Shown here piece by piece: positions 45,961 through 52,202 of a stretch of DNA of 53,568 nucleotides; position 1 is the stretch's first letter, and every line of letters begins with the position of its first letter. The DNA is taken from positions 1 through 53,568 of the IMG/VR virus record IMGVR_UViG_3300048925_000677, one strand, 5' to 3'. The DNA is from a virus. Position numbers and translations under genes: made by a program. The notes beneath the pieces were generated by a model. It did not search any database, was not told where the DNA came from, and saw only the letters and a list, made by a program, of their open reading frames with translations.

Positions 45961-46649
45961 TGCATGACCTCCTGCAGTTTCGCCGCGGTGTCGCGAATGA
46001 GCGCCTGCACTTCGGCGCCGTAGTACAGCTCGTCCGGCCGGCACTCCTGGTGGCGGGCCAGGCGCTCGCTGGTGTTCTGATCGATCTCCGCCTTGCCCAC
46101 GATGTAGTGCATGTGCTCGGTGTAGATGTCGATCTCCAGGTGGCGGCCAATGAGTTTGGAGACGTCGTTAAGGAACGTGTCGTTGAAATCGCTGACGAAC
46201 AGCGGCGGGAAAAGGAACCCGGCGGTCTCGACCCACTTGCGATGGATGAAGCCGTGCGTCCCAAAGTTGTTGCCGTCCTGGTATCCGTCGCGCCCGAAGG
46301 CGAACAGGATCTTGTCCGGGTAGGCATCGAACGTCTCGCGCACAACGTCGTCCCAGCCGGGCGTGCGAAACACGATGTCGTCGCCGCAGTGCATGATGAT
46401 GTCCGCGCGCGACGCGTCGAAGCACAGATTCCACATCGCCGAGAGGTTCACGAGATTATCGCGCTCTCGGGGGCCACGGACCTGCACCCATTTGATGTCG
46501 ATCTGCAGGTCGTCGTATGAATGGTCATCAGAGTCGATGTACGTCACGATCCGGATGTTTTCCGGGTGCGACGCCGTGGCGTTGATGGAATCAACCAAGC
46601 GGCTCAACTGATTCGGCCGCTGGCGGGTTGGGAGGAGGAGGTCAATCAA
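45957..46649 (-). CDS. Glycosyltransferase, GT2-like (TTG start)
   Basis: A 230-aa protein. IDLLLPTRQRPNQLSRLVDS is the standard GT2 start; IVTYIDSDDHSYD, then ADIIMHCGDDIVF hold acidic motifs. The longer reading from 46787 overlaps another gene and lacks sense, so TTG 46649, with AAGGCGG upstream and overlapping the previous stop, is chosen. Third transferase of the block; possible role in particle glycosylation. Confidence 0.72.
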   Translation of the reverse strand: MIDLLLPTRQRPNQLSRLVDSINATASHPENIRIVTYIDSDDHSYDDLQIDIKWVQVRGPRERDNLVNLSAMWNLCFDASRADIIMHCGDDIVFRTPGWDDVVRETFDAYPDKILFAFGRDGYQDGNNFGTHGFIHRKWVETAGFLFPPLFVSDFNDTFLNDVSKLIGRHLEIDIYTEHMHYIVGKAEIDQNTSERLARHQECRPDELYYGAEVQALIRDTAAKLQEVMQ

Positions 46650-46776
46650 GGACGGGGACCGCCTTGATGCGCATTTCAGCCTGCTCTTCAGCGGGGCGGT
46701 CAGCCATCTCCATGCAGAGGCGCTGGAAGCGCTCGGCGACGGCAACGGGCTCCCCGCGGTCGGTGAGGACATGCAT
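46642..46776 (-). CDS. Small helical protein (44 aa)
   Basis: A 44-aa ORF with a good GGAGG site and ATG 46776, directly after the operator dyad at 46791. Helical (AVAERFQRLCMEMADR). It begins the sugar block operon and overlaps the first glycosyltransferase. Unrecognised, but ribosome site and position are convincing. Confidence 0.55.
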   Translation of the reverse strand: MHVLTDRGEPVAVAERFQRLCMEMADRPAEEQAEMRIKAVPVLD

Positions 46777-46790
46777 GAAACCTCCAATTT

Positions 46791-46806
46791 GTCTCAATAG
46801 TGAGAC
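46791..46806. promoter_or_regulatory. Operator dyad GTCTCA-N4-TGAGAC, second copy
   Basis: GTCTCA-ATAG-TGAGAC, the same dyad as at 7130-7145, with the same ATT to the right and a GAGATT at the same offset. It lies in a 98-bp divergent region, 15 bp from the 44-aa gene on the left and 68 bp from the island genes on the right, so it could control both. Confidence 0.55.
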
Positions 46807-46811
46807 ATTTG

Positions 46812-46840
46812 TTGCATTGGCGAGATTCGGGACTTAGATT
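46812..46840 (+). promoter_or_regulatory. Promoter of the three-paralogue island
   Basis: TTGCAT (46812-46817) and TAGATT (46835-46840) with 17-bp spacing. The -10 starts at the same distance from the operator dyad as TACCGT does at 7174. Leader of about 28 nt with AGGAG before the ATG at 46875. Confidence 0.5.
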
Positions 46841-46874
46841 GGGGACACAGGCCACACAATCCCAGGAGATGAAC

Positions 46875-47228
46875 ATGACCGTTTTGCAGGACTTGATCGA
46901 TTCGCGCGACCTTCTGATCCGGGGTGGGTACACCGCCCACTATCTCAGGATGGACGGGCGCCACTGCGCGGTCGGCGCGGTGCTCGATGCCACCGGCAAC
47001 GAGGACATCCACGCCTTCATCTACAACACGATGAACGAGCGGGGCGCCGCGGTGATTCGTGCGCTGAATGCCACCCTCCCCGAGGATTTCCAGCCACATC
47101 TCAATTCTCAGCACCTGGGGGACATCGCGTCTCGGGTGGCTGGATACAACAACCGGAGGGGCGAGGAGGCGGTGATCGCAATGTTCAATTCCGCCATCGC
47201 CCGCGAAGAGACGCTCGTCTCGGCCTAA
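46875..47228 (+). CDS. DUF6197-like paralogue 1
   Basis: A 117-aa protein: TVLQDLIDSRDLLIRGGY, HCAVGAVLDATGNED, NTMNERGAAVIRAL and GYNNRRGEEAVIAMFNSAI. The HCA-GA core is the conserved center of DUF6197-type phage/actinobacterial proteins of unknown function. It opens a plus-strand island between late minus-strand genes. The promoter, operator and AGGAG site are all upstream. Confidence 0.75.
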   Translation: MTVLQDLIDSRDLLIRGGYTAHYLRMDGRHCAVGAVLDATGNEDIHAFIYNTMNERGAAVIRALNATLPEDFQPHLNSQHLGDIASRVAGYNNRRGEEAVIAMFNSAIAREETLVSA

Positions 47229-47253
47229 CCCCAACCGCCAAAAGGAGATTCAC

Positions 47254-47652
47254 ATGACCGTTTTGCAAGATCTGATCGACAGCCGCGACCTCATCATTCG
47301 CGACGGGTGGTCGCTCGGCCGGCTGCGCGGCGCGAACGGAAGTCACTGCGCCATGGGCGCGGTGCTCGATACCACCGGCAACGAGCACATCAACCACTCG
47401 CTCGCATACGACACGATGAACGAACGCGGCCAAGCGGTGACCGCCGCGCTCTACGAGGCAATTCCCGCGGAGAAGCGGGCCTCGATCATGGCCGAATGGG
47501 GCGATGAGATCGCAGAACTCCACCCGGATTGCGTCCGAGGGTGCACCGTGGGTGACTACAACAACTACTTCGGCGAGTCGACGGTGATCGAGATGTTCAA
47601 CGTCGCTATCGCCCAGCAGCGGGCCGCCGCCTCCACTTCATACAAGCGCTGA
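47254..47652 (+). CDS. DUF6197-like paralogue 2
   Basis: A 132-aa protein, about half identical by eye to paralogue 1: same start (TVLQDLIDSRDL), HCAMGAVLDTTGNEH, NTMNERG-like DTMNERGQAVTAAL and DYNNYFGESTVIEMFNVAI. It carries an insert (DEIAELHPDCVRGCTVG) with two additional Cys. AAGGAG site precedes the ATG. Probably arose by tandem duplication. Confidence 0.75.
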   Translation: MTVLQDLIDSRDLIIRDGWSLGRLRGANGSHCAMGAVLDTTGNEHINHSLAYDTMNERGQAVTAALYEAIPAEKRASIMAEWGDEIAELHPDCVRGCTVGDYNNYFGESTVIEMFNVAIAQQRAAASTSYKR

Positions 47653-47666
47653 AGGAGATATCGAAC

Positions 47667-48053
47667 ATGACACTCTTGCAGGATCTGGTCGCCAGTCGCG
47701 ACCTACTCGTCAAGGATGGATGGGTGGCGCACAAGTTGCGCGACTCCGAAACGGGCGCGCGTTGCGCCGTCGGTGCGGTGCTCGACGCCACCGGGAATGA
47801 AGACCTCGACGCGTTCACCTACGGAGAGATGAACGAGCGCGGCGTCGCGGCGGTGGATGCCCTCTATAACCTCCTACCGGTGGGGTGGAAGGGGTATCGC
47901 GAAGCATCGTTGACCACGAAGGCGATCTGCATCGCCGACTACAACAACGGACGGGGCGAGCAGCCCACCGTTAAGCTCTTCGAGAACGCCATCGACGCCC
48001 TCGCGCCGGCAGCCGTGGGCTGCGGCGTTCGGCAAATAGGCGTGTTCCGTTGA
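47667..48053 (+). CDS. DUF6197-like paralogue 3
   Basis: A 128-aa protein with TLLQDLVASRDLLVKDGW, RCAVGAVLDATGNED, GEMNERGVAAVDALY and DYNNGRGEQPTVKLF. The core His is Arg (RCAVGA) here. The last residues pass into the hairpin at 48044. AAGGAG site. Third member of the tandem set; divergence between members argues for distinct tasks. Confidence 0.74.
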   Translation: MTLLQDLVASRDLLVKDGWVAHKLRDSETGARCAVGAVLDATGNEDLDAFTYGEMNERGVAAVDALYNLLPVGWKGYREASLTTKAICIADYNNGRGEQPTVKLFENAIDALAPAAVGCGVRQIGVFR

Positions 48054-48062
48054 CAACGGAAC
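48044..48062. terminator. Hairpin over the stop of paralogue 3
   Basis: GTTCCGTT and AACGGAAC with loop GAC; the stop TGA (48051-48053) lies in the top of the hairpin. It may pause transcription before the stronger terminator that follows. Confidence 0.45.
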
Positions 48063-48090
48063 GGGTGAATTAACCGAACAGTGACCACCG

Positions 48091-48126
48091 AAAGGCCGAG
48101 CACCCGCTATATGGTGCTCGGCCTTT
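48091..48126. terminator. Bidirectional terminator between island and capsid gene
   Basis: AAAGGCCGAGCACC (48091-48104) and its perfect 14-bp complement (48113-48126) flank an 8-nt loop, with TTT at the right end and AAA at the left, so U-rich tails occur both ways. It separates the plus-strand island from the convergent capsid transcript. Confidence 0.75.
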
Positions 48127-48159
48127 CATGGTTACTGAGATGCGCTTGCGCGCAACGCC

Positions 48160-49539
48160 TTACGCGAAGGTCGGCGCGGTGAGAGCGGTACCGGTGATTT
48201 CGGCAATGCTCTCCGAGTGGCGCTCAGCGGTGAACGCCAAGAAGCCGTAGACCTGCAGCAGGATCGTCAGGTTGTCGGCCCGCGTCTGGTCGAAGGTCCG
48301 GGTACGGATGCCCGATTCGAACAGGAGCAGGTCGCTCGCGCGCAGGATGTGGACGACATCCTGGTTGGTGCCGGCACCGAGGTTGGTCGGCAGCAGCGGG
48401 TCGGTGTACACGGGCAGGCCGTGCAGGTTGCCCACGTAGCCGGCGGTGATGACGCCGCCGTGCGTACCGATCAGCGGGGTGCTCGCGTTGGACGAGCCCG
48501 AGATCAGCGGCACGTCGTTGGCGGTGAACACCGCCTGCAGCTGAGACCAGCGCCGCGGGTGCATGACGATGACCTCGGCCGGCAGGGTGCGCTGAGTACC
48601 CACGCGCTGGATCGCGTCAGCGATCTTCGCGTAGAGGGTCTTGGCCTTCGACAGCTCGTTACCGGCGTCGGTCGCGGTGATCGTGGTGATGCCAGAGGCA
48701 TTCCGGACGCCCTTGACCTGGCCCGAGGTATTCGAGCCGTTGATGACCTGCAGGTTGAGCTTGTTCGCGTAATCCGCCGAGAGATCCCGGAAGATGATCT
48801 CGTCGAAGTTCAGCGGCGACTGCTCCAGCGCCTGGATGGACAGGGCCTGCGCACCCGCGATGGTCTTGACCTGCGCCGAGACGAAGGTGTCGGTCAGGTC
48901 GACCTCGGTGATCGCGGTGTTGTCCGCGGTCTGGATGCCGGTCGAGGTGCCGGTCGCGATCTTCGGGATCGAGATCGAGTCCGTGCCGCCGGGCAGCGGC
49001 TCAGACGGCGCCAGGTTGGCGTAGACCCGACCCGGGCGGGACAGCTCGATGAAGCGGTCCATCAGCCATACGGGCGGAACCAGGTAGCCGCCGGTGCCGT
49101 CGGTCCGGTTCAGGGCGCGGACCTCATTGGCGTGCGCATTCAGGCGCGCCTGCACCTGATCGTCACCCATGTTGAAGGCGCGGGCCAGCATGTCCTGGAC
49201 GTAGGACTTGCCGTTACCCTTCTCATAGGTGCGGTGCTCGTTGGTGACGGTCACGGTCGTGGTGGGACGGGTCACGTTGCGGACCTCCTCGGTGTGGCGG
49301 CCGGCGCGCGCAGCCTCGGCTTCCAGGTCGGTGATCTGGCTGGACAGGTCGTCGACCCGGTCCTGCTTGGCCTTGACGCTGGCGGTAGCCGCGCGGAAGG
49401 CGGTGTCCTCGTCCTCGGTCAGGTCGGCGTCGCCGCGGGCCTCGACAGCGTCGAGAACGGCGTCACGGGCGGTGATTTCGGCGTCGATCTCGGCCAGGAG
49501 GGCGGCGCGAGCTTCGATCAGCTTCTGCAAACGATCCAC
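48160..49539 (-). CDS. Major capsid protein, HK97 fold
   Basis: A 459-aa protein. Residues about 1-90 are a charged coiled coil, the scaffold-like delta domain removed by the protease; the mature part begins near SYVQDMLARAF. Typical HK97-type elements are GTGGYLVPPVWLMD, SPLNFDEIIFRDLSADYANKL, VIVMHPRRWSQL and LRASDLLLFESGIRTR. GTG start with AAAGGAG. Follows the protease by a 181-bp structured gap. Confidence 0.92.
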   Translation of the reverse strand: MDRLQKLIEARAALLAEIDAEITARDAVLDAVEARGDADLTEDEDTAFRAATASVKAKQDRVDDLSSQITDLEAEAARAGRHTEEVRNVTRPTTTVTVTNEHRTYEKGNGKSYVQDMLARAFNMGDDQVQARLNAHANEVRALNRTDGTGGYLVPPVWLMDRFIELSRPGRVYANLAPSEPLPGGTDSISIPKIATGTSTGIQTADNTAITEVDLTDTFVSAQVKTIAGAQALSIQALEQSPLNFDEIIFRDLSADYANKLNLQVINGSNTSGQVKGVRNASGITTITATDAGNELSKAKTLYAKIADAIQRVGTQRTLPAEVIVMHPRRWSQLQAVFTANDVPLISGSSNASTPLIGTHGGVITAGYVGNLHGLPVYTDPLLPTNLGAGTNQDVVHILRASDLLLFESGIRTRTFDQTRADNLTILLQVYGFLAFTAERHSESIAEITGTALTAPTFA

Positions 49540-49613
49540 TAGGGATCTCCTTTCGGATTTTGGGCACGAATAGGCCCGGGCACTGGGTCATTGGGGAGCC
49601 CCGCATGTGCCAT
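49539..49613 (-). CDS. Possible leader peptide of capsid gene (24 aa)
   Basis: A 24-aa ORF whose stop shares bases with the capsid GTG (TAGTG). The product is Pro/Gly/Asn-rich (GLPNDPVPGPIRAQN). It could couple translation to the capsid gene, or be chance. The wider gap has pairing stretches (GGCACTGGG near 49579 with CCCAGTGCC near 49665) that could fold the mRNA leader. Confidence 0.25.
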   Translation of the reverse strand: MAHAGLPNDPVPGPIRAQNPKGDP

Positions 49614-49698
49614 GACGGGGTCGCGCCCTCCCCCAGGTGCTTTAGGAGGACACTTCAAACGGCCCCCAGTGCCAGGGAGCAATTCGCGAAAGAACAAG

Positions 49699-49715
49699 CG
49701 AGGGAATGACCCTCG
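49699..49715 (-). terminator. Weak hairpin after protease gene
   Basis: CGAGGG and CCCTCG with a 5-nt loop just beyond the protease stop; on the minus strand it is followed by CTTGTTCTTTCG. It may be a weak terminator or processing site that separates packaging genes from capsid mRNA. Confidence 0.4.
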
Positions 49716-49720
49716 GGGGC

Positions 49721-50782
49721 TTAGCGCTCAGTTAGGGCGCGAGCGAGGCGCAGGCTCATGCCGCGCTTCGGTGCTTCAGGCTCCTTGGCGACGGGCGCCG
49801 GGATGAGTTCGAGCTTTTCGAGCATCTCGATGAGTTTCGGCGCGCGTTCGTCGTTCGCGTCGACGCCGAAGTGCTCCCGTAGGGCGGCTTCGATCTCGGG
49901 ACTAGCCTCGGATTCGACCGTTTCCGACTGTGCGCGTTCGGCATTCAGCCACGTGAGCACGTCGGCACGCCAAACAGCCTCGGCGGTGAGCCATTCGTAG
50001 GTGCGAATAGTCTCGTCGGCCTGGCCTTCGAATTCGCGGACGTCATCGGCAGCCGGGTCACCGGTCTTGCCGGCCACCGGCTGTGCATCGCGGACGGCAG
50101 TGAGACGCTCCTGTGCGACCTTGAGATCCTTGACGGCATCTTCGGAGCGGACCTCGGCCAATTCGGTCTCGTCGCATTCGGCGAGATATCGCACGGCATC
50201 CGCCGCGGACCGTACGCCAATCGAGGTGTCCGGGTTGGCGCCGAAGTTCACGATGCTGACGTCACCCTTGTGCAGGGAGACCTCGGTGATGGTGCGGTAC
50301 GAGTGGTTGTCGTCGTCGTAACCCTCGGCCGCCCGCCACTCCTGGGCTTTTACCCGGAACGCGAAGGACATTTCGTCCATGTCGCCGCGCTCCATCTTGA
50401 CGAAGATGCCCATCGAGTCGGGATCGCGCTTGTCAAGCGTCGCAACGACCTTCAGACCCTTCTCGTCAGCCTCCAGCACGCAGGTACCCGACTTAGTGCG
50501 GGCCAGCGGCGTGCCGGCGTGGTTGATCAAGAAGTGCAGATCAGGCTTCTCGCGGAGCGTCTTGTCAAATGCGTTGGGGTCGATGCGCTCGATGTAGCCG
50601 TAGCCGTTGGCCGGCCCGCCGTACATCTCGTACTCTTCGAACGTCGAGGCGTAACCCTCAACGACAAAGAGGTTCTCATCCTCTGCGACGTCCCGATGCT
50701 CGATGCGATCCATCGGGATCGCGCGCCACTCCGGAGAGTCGGTGATATTTACTGGACGCGCGCGGCGAGTCAGTAGATCCAT
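49721..50782 (-). CDS. Capsid maturation protease (HK97 prohead type)
   Basis: A 353-aa protein. The N-terminal about 190 residues are the S78/U35 protease: VVEGYASTF (40-48), FLINHAGTPLARTKSG with catalytic H88, and MDEMSFAFRV with catalytic S139; VSIVNFGANPDTS follows. The C-terminal about 150 residues are helical and acidic, possibly scaffold. It cuts the capsid delta domain after assembly. Lies between portal and capsid, sharing a base with portal. Confidence 0.9.
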   Translation of the reverse strand: MDLLTRRARPVNITDSPEWRAIPMDRIEHRDVAEDENLFVVEGYASTFEEYEMYGGPANGYGYIERIDPNAFDKTLREKPDLHFLINHAGTPLARTKSGTCVLEADEKGLKVVATLDKRDPDSMGIFVKMERGDMDEMSFAFRVKAQEWRAAEGYDDDNHSYRTITEVSLHKGDVSIVNFGANPDTSIGVRSAADAVRYLAECDETELAEVRSEDAVKDLKVAQERLTAVRDAQPVAGKTGDPAADDVREFEGQADETIRTYEWLTAEAVWRADVLTWLNAERAQSETVESEASPEIEAALREHFGVDANDERAPKLIEMLEKLELIPAPVAKEPEAPKRGMSLRLARALTER

Positions 50783-52002
50783 TAGTTTCCTTTCCCGCCG
50801 GTTTTGGCAGAAGTGGTTGGCGCCGTGCCCTTCTCTTGGGGCGGCGTGCCGAGTTCGACAAAGTTGGCGGGCTGTAGATGGATGTCGCCGTTCTCGATGG
50901 GTTCGCGTTCCTCAAGGGCGCGAACCTCATTGACGGACAGCCACCCGTTCTGGAGGGCGATCATGTAGGCCTCGTTGCGGCTCTTGTGGTCACCGCGCAG
51001 GAGTGCGTCGACGTTGAACTTGGAGAACTGGCCGCGGGGCAGGATCAGGTCGAATGCCTGCTCGATGCACACCAGCCAGGGCGCCAGAGTGTCGACGACG
51101 AAGCCGATGGACATGTGCTCGATGCCCGAGCCGAACGATGTCGACTTCTCGGTGTCGCCGAGTTTGTGCAGCGGGATGCCGAACATCATTGCGATGTCGT
51201 GCCGCTGGAAGGAGCGAGTCTCCAGGAACTGAGACTCTTCCGGCGTGATCTTGATCGACTGCCACTTCATGTTGTTGCCGAGGACGGCCGGGATGCGGCG
51301 GTTGCGGTGCGCGCGCATCCAGCTCTGCAGGGTGCGCTTCACCTGGCCCTCGTCGAGGTCCATTTCCGTGGTGAGAATGCCCGAGGGGTTCGAGGAGTCC
51401 TTGAACCATCGCAGGCCGTACTGCTCGGCCGAGAAGCCAAGGTCAATCGTGGTAGCGGCCAAAGCAACCGGCGAAAGGCTCACCGGGCAGCCGGCTGTCG
51501 GGTAGCGCTTGATGTGGAATACATCCGCGCTGTCGACGAGCTTGCCCTTGATGCGGTACCGCGGGCGCGTCCAGTCGGCGCTGCCGTCCTTCGGGTTGTC
51601 GATGCTCACATCATCGGGATGGACGGGCAGGATGGCCGTGGGCCACATGTTCTTGTCGCGCGCCGTCACGTAGCCGAATGCGTTGCCGGTCACCGCCAAT
51701 GACTGCACCATCATCCACAGCCAGTCCCGCCAGGTCATGTCGGGATAAGGGCTCTGAATGAGTTGCGGCATCGGCTTCACGGGCGCCCGGACGCCGTCCT
51801 TGCGCTTGTAGGCGTTCAGCGGCAGTGAGGACACCGAGTCCGCGAGGATGCGCACACAGGCGAAGAACGCCAGCAGCTTCATCGGATCGCCACCGCCACC
51901 GAAGCCGCCCACGGACTCTTCGGACCACTTCGGGAGGCTCTCAAGCTTGGTGATAGTGCGCGCTTCAGGGGCGCCAGTCCATGCCCGGCTCAGAAAACTC
52001 AT
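50782..52002 (-). CDS. Portal protein (HK97 family)
   Basis: A 406-aa protein. AFFACVRILADSVSSLPLNAYKR (with the typical V-I-A--SLPL), the ILPVHPDDVSI loop, and the clip/stem stretch ILTTEMDLDEGQVKRTL; later QRHDIAMMFGIPLHKLG is a portal hallmark. Forms the 12-subunit DNA entry channel and docks the terminase. Overlaps the small membrane gene by 4 bp. Confidence 0.92.
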   Translation of the reverse strand: MSFLSRAWTGAPEARTITKLESLPKWSEESVGGFGGGGDPMKLLAFFACVRILADSVSSLPLNAYKRKDGVRAPVKPMPQLIQSPYPDMTWRDWLWMMVQSLAVTGNAFGYVTARDKNMWPTAILPVHPDDVSIDNPKDGSADWTRPRYRIKGKLVDSADVFHIKRYPTAGCPVSLSPVALAATTIDLGFSAEQYGLRWFKDSSNPSGILTTEMDLDEGQVKRTLQSWMRAHRNRRIPAVLGNNMKWQSIKITPEESQFLETRSFQRHDIAMMFGIPLHKLGDTEKSTSFGSGIEHMSIGFVVDTLAPWLVCIEQAFDLILPRGQFSKFNVDALLRGDHKSRNEAYMIALQNGWLSVNEVRALEEREPIENGDIHLQPANFVELGTPPQEKGTAPTTSAKTGGKGN

Positions 52003-52202
52003 TCAGCCACCACAATCTGCTTTGGCGACTTCTTAGGCGGGTCGACAGCCAAGCCGACGACGAACAGCAAGATGCCGCCGATAATGAAGGCCAGCCAGGG
52101 CGCCAGGAGGTAGCAGCCCGTGGTCACCGCGGCGACGCCGGCGAGTTCGAATAGCCCGGAAAGAATTGGGCGATAGTCAATCTGCCGAGAAGGCTCGGTC
52201 AA
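51999..52202 (-). CDS. Small membrane protein between terminase and portal
   Basis: A 67-aa protein with two transmembrane segments (about 14-33 and 35-50, TTGCYLLAPWLAFIIGGILLFVVGLAV) and a basic tail (PPKKSPKQ). Gene overlaps on both sides. Such small membrane proteins here are seen in some actinophages; its task is unknown. Confidence 0.68.
   Translation of the reverse strand: MTEPSRQIDYRPILSGLFELAGVAAVTTGCYLLAPWLAFIIGGILLFVVGLAVDPPKKSPKQIVVAE

Noticed and set aside
46650-46787. N-terminal extension of the third glycosyltransferase
   Set aside because: The extra 46 residues are Ser/Pro/Arg-rich nonsense in the wrong frame of the 44-aa gene, which has its own GGAGG and ATG.
48217-49542. 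Plus-strand frame of 441 codons opposite the major capsid gene
   Set aside because: Shadow of the capsid gene with Arg/Asp/Gly bias and no domain; the capsid frame has clear HK97 features.
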